DNA of 16,038 bases from an uncultured Lachnospiraceae bacterium (GTDB lineage: Bacteria; Bacillota; Clostridia; Lachnospirales; Lachnospiraceae): contig CAJTOO010000043.1 in the NCBI GenBank assembly GCA_910577735.1, positions 1-16,038 on the forward strand, in the 5' to 3' direction. Shown in pieces: positions 13,489 to 16,038 of the stretch. Each line of letters opens with the position of its first letter. Position 1 is the first letter of the stretch. The notes under the pieces are model-generated. The model did no database searches, was not told where the DNA came from, and saw nothing but the letters and a program-made list of their open reading frames with translations. A program made the position numbers and the translations under genes.

Positions 13489-13793
13489 TTGAATATAGCA
13501 GTGGTCGATGATGAGGAAGCCATCAGGGAGCAGATTGGCGGATTCATAAAAAAACGGAATCCCGATTTTAATATAAGCGGTTTTGCCACGGGGAACTGGA
13601 AGGGCAGCTTGGGGGTGGCTTTTACCGCTGCCACAGGGGATATCTGGTCAACATGGCGCACATAGCGCGGTATGACAGTGACAGCATCTTCCTTTCCAGC
13701 GGCGAGAAGGTTTACCTGACAAGGAAGAAGCATAATGAGTTTGTAAAGGCGTATATGTGGTATTTGCAGAATGGAGGGGTGTCCTGTGTATGA
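13489..13793 (+). pseudogene. LytTR (AgrA-type) response regulator with large internal deletion
   Basis: From TTG 13489 (GAGGTGAT ahead) the frame reads N-I-A-V-V-D-D-E-E-A-I-R-E-Q and stays receiver-like to about residue 35 (F-A-T-G). A different frame from 13593 then gives E-L-E-G-Q-L-G-G-G-F-Y-R-C-H-R-G-Y-L-V-N, continuing to Y-L-T-R-K-K-H-N-E-F, the end of a LytTR DNA-binding domain, with stop at 13791. Relatives have about 235-240 residues, so roughly 135 codons are missing, including the phospho-acceptor Asp and the first half of the DNA-binding domain. The parts are also out of frame, so it cannot work. The joint near 13591-13597 (GGGAACT) may reflect recombination between short repeats. 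Confidence 0.85.
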
Positions 13794-15259
13794 AGTGGTG
13801 AGCGGCCTGCTGGAAGTGTTTTCTGCCATGTTCCAGGGATACTGCCTGCAGTATTTCTTTGGGAGTTTTCTGGAAAGCAGGATACGGAACCGGCGGACAG
13901 GCGGGCTGGCAGCCGCAGTGCTGTATGGGGGCCTGCGGTTAGGGATGGGATATTATTTACCGAAAGGCTATACGAGTTTTTGGGTTTTCGCAAGGCTGGC
14001 AGTAATCCTGTGCATCGTATCGATGATTGCGCTGGTGTTTTATAGGGTAGTTGGAAAGATAACTTTATTTCTTATAGTTACCTTTATGGCTGTGGGTGAA
14101 ATGAGCGTTTTTCTTGCGCATATTTTTTTTGAATTAGCCTGTCATCTGTTCCGGCTGTGGGGCTGGCGCTTGGAAAATGGATATATTTCGCCATTGGAAT
14201 TTTATAATCGTGTTATAAACATTATTACCATAGGAAACCAGATTTTGTTCCATGTAATTGGGGCAGCATTGCTTTATTTTACTATGAGGAAGATTGTGCG
14301 GGATTATCGGGAAAAGGACTATGCAATTTACAGGACGGAATTGCTGTTCATCCTCACGCCGGGGCTGACAGGCCTGATGGTATGTACTTTACTGCGTATT
14401 ACGATTGACACGGCAGAGAACGGTGTGCCGGAGACACTATATGACAGATATCCGTCACTGATGGTCATAATGCCTGTTATTCTGCTGCTGTTACTGCTCT
14501 CCATTGTGTTTGGGGTAAAACTCTTTCAGGATATGATCTGCTGGAACAGGGAAAAAAGCAGCCGCATTATTCTGGAGAAACAGGTCAGCAGCCTGCAGGA
14601 GCATATGGGGGAGATGGAGCGCGTCTATTCCGGGATACGGGGGGATGAGGCATGACATGAAGAATACGATCTCCGTCATTATGCAGCTTGCGGCGGGGAA
14701 GGAGGAGGGGCTGCAGGCATATCTGGAGGAGCTGAGCCGGACGATGGACAGACTGGAATTCCGTTTTAAGACAGGGAATACGGTTGTTGATACCCTGCTG
14801 AACATGAAATACCATGAGATTACAGGCACGGTGCCCGACCTGCGGATGGAGGTGGAAGGGCTGCAGTTTCCTGAAAAGCTGTTCATCCAAAGTTATGATA
14901 TCGGCATTGTTTTAGGAAATGCGCTGGATAACGCAATGGAGGCGTGCCGGAAACTGAAAGCGAAAGAACCGGGCGAGGAAGCCTTTATCCGCATCAGTTC
15001 ATTCCAAAAGAGGGAGCTATTTTTCCTGAAAGTGGAGAACAGCTTTGACGGGAAGGTGGTGAGGAGACCGCAGAATGAGTTCCCGGTGACGGATAAGGCG
15101 GACAGGGAGAATCATGGGATAGGACTTATTAACATCAGAAGCACAGCGGAGAAATATCAGGGAACAATGGATTTTAAGGTAAACGGCAGGGTGTTCATCC
15201 TGTCCGTGATGATGAAAAATGAAAGGAGAGAGGAAGATGGATTTCGGAGTAACAGGTAA
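13786..15259 (+). pseudogene. AgrC-like GHKL sensor histidine kinase, split by a one-base frameshift
   Basis: The first part (GTG 13786, GGAGGGG ahead; ATG 13771 is an alternative) encodes a sensor with about six membrane helices and then a coiled-coil linker. The frame ends at TGA 14653-14655, where the histidine box should begin. A second frame from 14645 carries it: M-R-H-D-M-K-N-T-I, then L-G-N-A-L-D-N-A-M-E-A-C and the G box N-H-G-I-G-L-I-N-I-R. Removing one G from the run of six at 14639-14644 joins both parts as I-R-G-M-R-H-D. It overlaps the broken regulator's stop and the start of the DUF6033-like gene, consistent with an operon. Such kinases sense peptides in Agr-type signalling. 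Pseudogene or sequencing error are both possible. Confidence 0.88.
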
Positions 15260-16007
15260 ATTGGGAGGATACTATCTGGCGGAGCAATACCGGGAGAATG
15301 CGGCAGGCAAGAGCGAGGGCGTGAGTTTTGCGGAACTTGCGGCTGCAAAAGCTGCGGAGCAGTCGGATGTATCAGGAATGAGTTTTAAGGATATGTGGCA
15401 GGCGAGGTTTCCCGGAGCGTACTACCATACGGCAGATGCGTCCGATATTCCGCAGGGGGTATGGGAGAGGAATGATTTCCCATTTGAGAAATTTTTCCGT
15501 AATGATTTGGACGAATCCGCCGTGAATTGGAAACCGAATGGGGCGAATCCTGCGATGGATTCATCCGGGGTACAGTCAAGGCTCCACTCAATCGCCGGGC
15601 AGAAGTCGATTGTCGTACCGCCGGAATTGGAAGAAAAAATGAAAAATGATCCGGCACTGGCAAAACAGGTCATGGCTAGAGTGGAGAGTTTTATTGCAAC
15701 AAACCAAGTACCCGGAAGGATATGCTCCCATCTGATTGTTTTGGATGAAAATGGGGAGATTGCACGTTTCCGGGCTTCCAGCCACGGTGGAAATATTACC
15801 GGTCCGACAGAAGAAGAAATGCGCCAGTTTGAGGCGGAGCAGGCGGCAAAGAAAAAAAGGCGTGAGGAATATGCCCGGCTGAATGAGGAGAGCGCCCTGA
15901 AACGCAGGCTGATGGAGCAGGAAACGGACGATAGATATTATAAGGACAGCATGACCAAAAAGGCGGTTTCGATTACAGCATATGAGGCGGCGGGCATTTT
16001 GAAGTAA
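15237..16007 (+). CDS. DUF6033-like protein of unknown function
   Basis: This intact 256-residue protein starts M-D-F-G-V-T-G-K-L-G-G-Y-Y-L-A, with AAAGGAGAG ahead of the ATG (an upstream ATG at 15219 is less likely). Recognisable blocks are S-F-K-D-M-W-Q-A-R-F-P-G-A-Y-Y-H, R-N-D-F-P-F-E-K-F-F, N-W-K-P-N-G and S-I-V-V-P-P-E-L-E-E-K-M-K-N-D-P, which I associate from memory with DUF6033, a family of Clostridia. Residues about 185-235 are strongly charged and likely coiled coil. There is no signal peptide or membrane helix. It overlaps the kinase gene by 23 bases, so it was presumably an output or partner of that two-component system. No enzymatic motif is visible. Confidence 0.75.
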   Translation: MDFGVTGKLGGYYLAEQYRENAAGKSEGVSFAELAAAKAAEQSDVSGMSFKDMWQARFPGAYYHTADASDIPQGVWERNDFPFEKFFRNDLDESAVNWKPNGANPAMDSSGVQSRLHSIAGQKSIVVPPELEEKMKNDPALAKQVMARVESFIATNQVPGRICSHLIVLDENGEIARFRASSHGGNITGPTEEEMRQFEAEQAAKKKRREEYARLNEESALKRRLMEQETDDRYYKDSMTKKAVSITAYEAAGILK

Positions 16008-16015
16008 GGAAGATC

Positions 16016-16038
16016 ATGCCCGGACTTACCGCAAGGGG
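16016..16038 (+). CDS. Possible start of the next gene, cut by window edge
   Basis: ATG 16016 follows AAGGA by five bases and stays open (M-P-G-L-T-A-R) to the window end, nine bases after the DUF6033-like stop. Only seven codons are visible, so this is a positional guess. Confidence 0.3.

Noticed and set aside
14639..14655. Programmed ribosomal frameshift joining the two kinase halves
   Set aside because: A run of Gs is not a standard slippery site, and related kinases are normally one frame; mutation or sequencing error is simpler.

Overview
The window looks like part of a gut Firmicute genome, most likely Lachnospiraceae/Clostridia. That is inferred from gene types and mixed base composition; no rRNA or housekeeping marker is present. 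It is an accessory region: a patchwork of mobile-element pieces on the left, then a lantibiotic (antimicrobial peptide) resistance locus, then a damaged Agr/LytTR-type two-component system.

Layout. Positions 1-652: the 5' part of an IS256-family insertion sequence (minus strand), cut by the window edge. Positions 727-985: a broken XRE regulator and a small Cys-containing ORF. Positions 1104-3289 (minus strand): remnant of an integrative/mobilizable element, with a MobA/MobL relaxase, a hairpin-rich stretch that is the likely oriT, and a short excisionase-like HTH protein; no integrase is seen. Positions 3358-5878: a complete-looking IS21-family element (istA, istB, terminal inverted repeats). 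Positions 5880-6494: three phage/ICE-type genes in a row, the first lacking its 5' part at the IS21 end and the last (DUF2800) broken off after about 65 codons. Positions 6495-6912 carry no gene but hold an iteron-like repeat cluster.

Positions 6913-13161 form one functional unit. An OmpR-family response regulator and its sensor kinase (minus strand) diverge from a plus-strand operon: a LanF-type ATPase with the diagnostic E-loop, MutE/EpiE-like and MutG-like permeases, a small three-helix membrane protein, a lipoprotein and a membrane-anchored metallophosphoesterase. The pattern matches CprABC-CprRK and LanFEG immunity systems: the kinase senses a peptide, the regulator switches on the transporter, and the transporter removes the peptide from the membrane. 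No lanthipeptide precursor or modification gene is visible, so this is probably stand-alone resistance. The phosphoesterase has a one-base frameshift that replaces its C-terminus.

Positions 13379-16007: two 15-bp direct repeats 21 bp apart (a LytTR-type binding site) precede a LytTR response regulator with most of its middle deleted, then an AgrC-like GHKL kinase split by one extra G just before its histidine box, then an intact DUF6033-like gene. A further gene may start at 16016. The Agr-like system is inactive as written; the two single-base lesions could be sequencing errors, but the large regulator deletion is unlikely to be.
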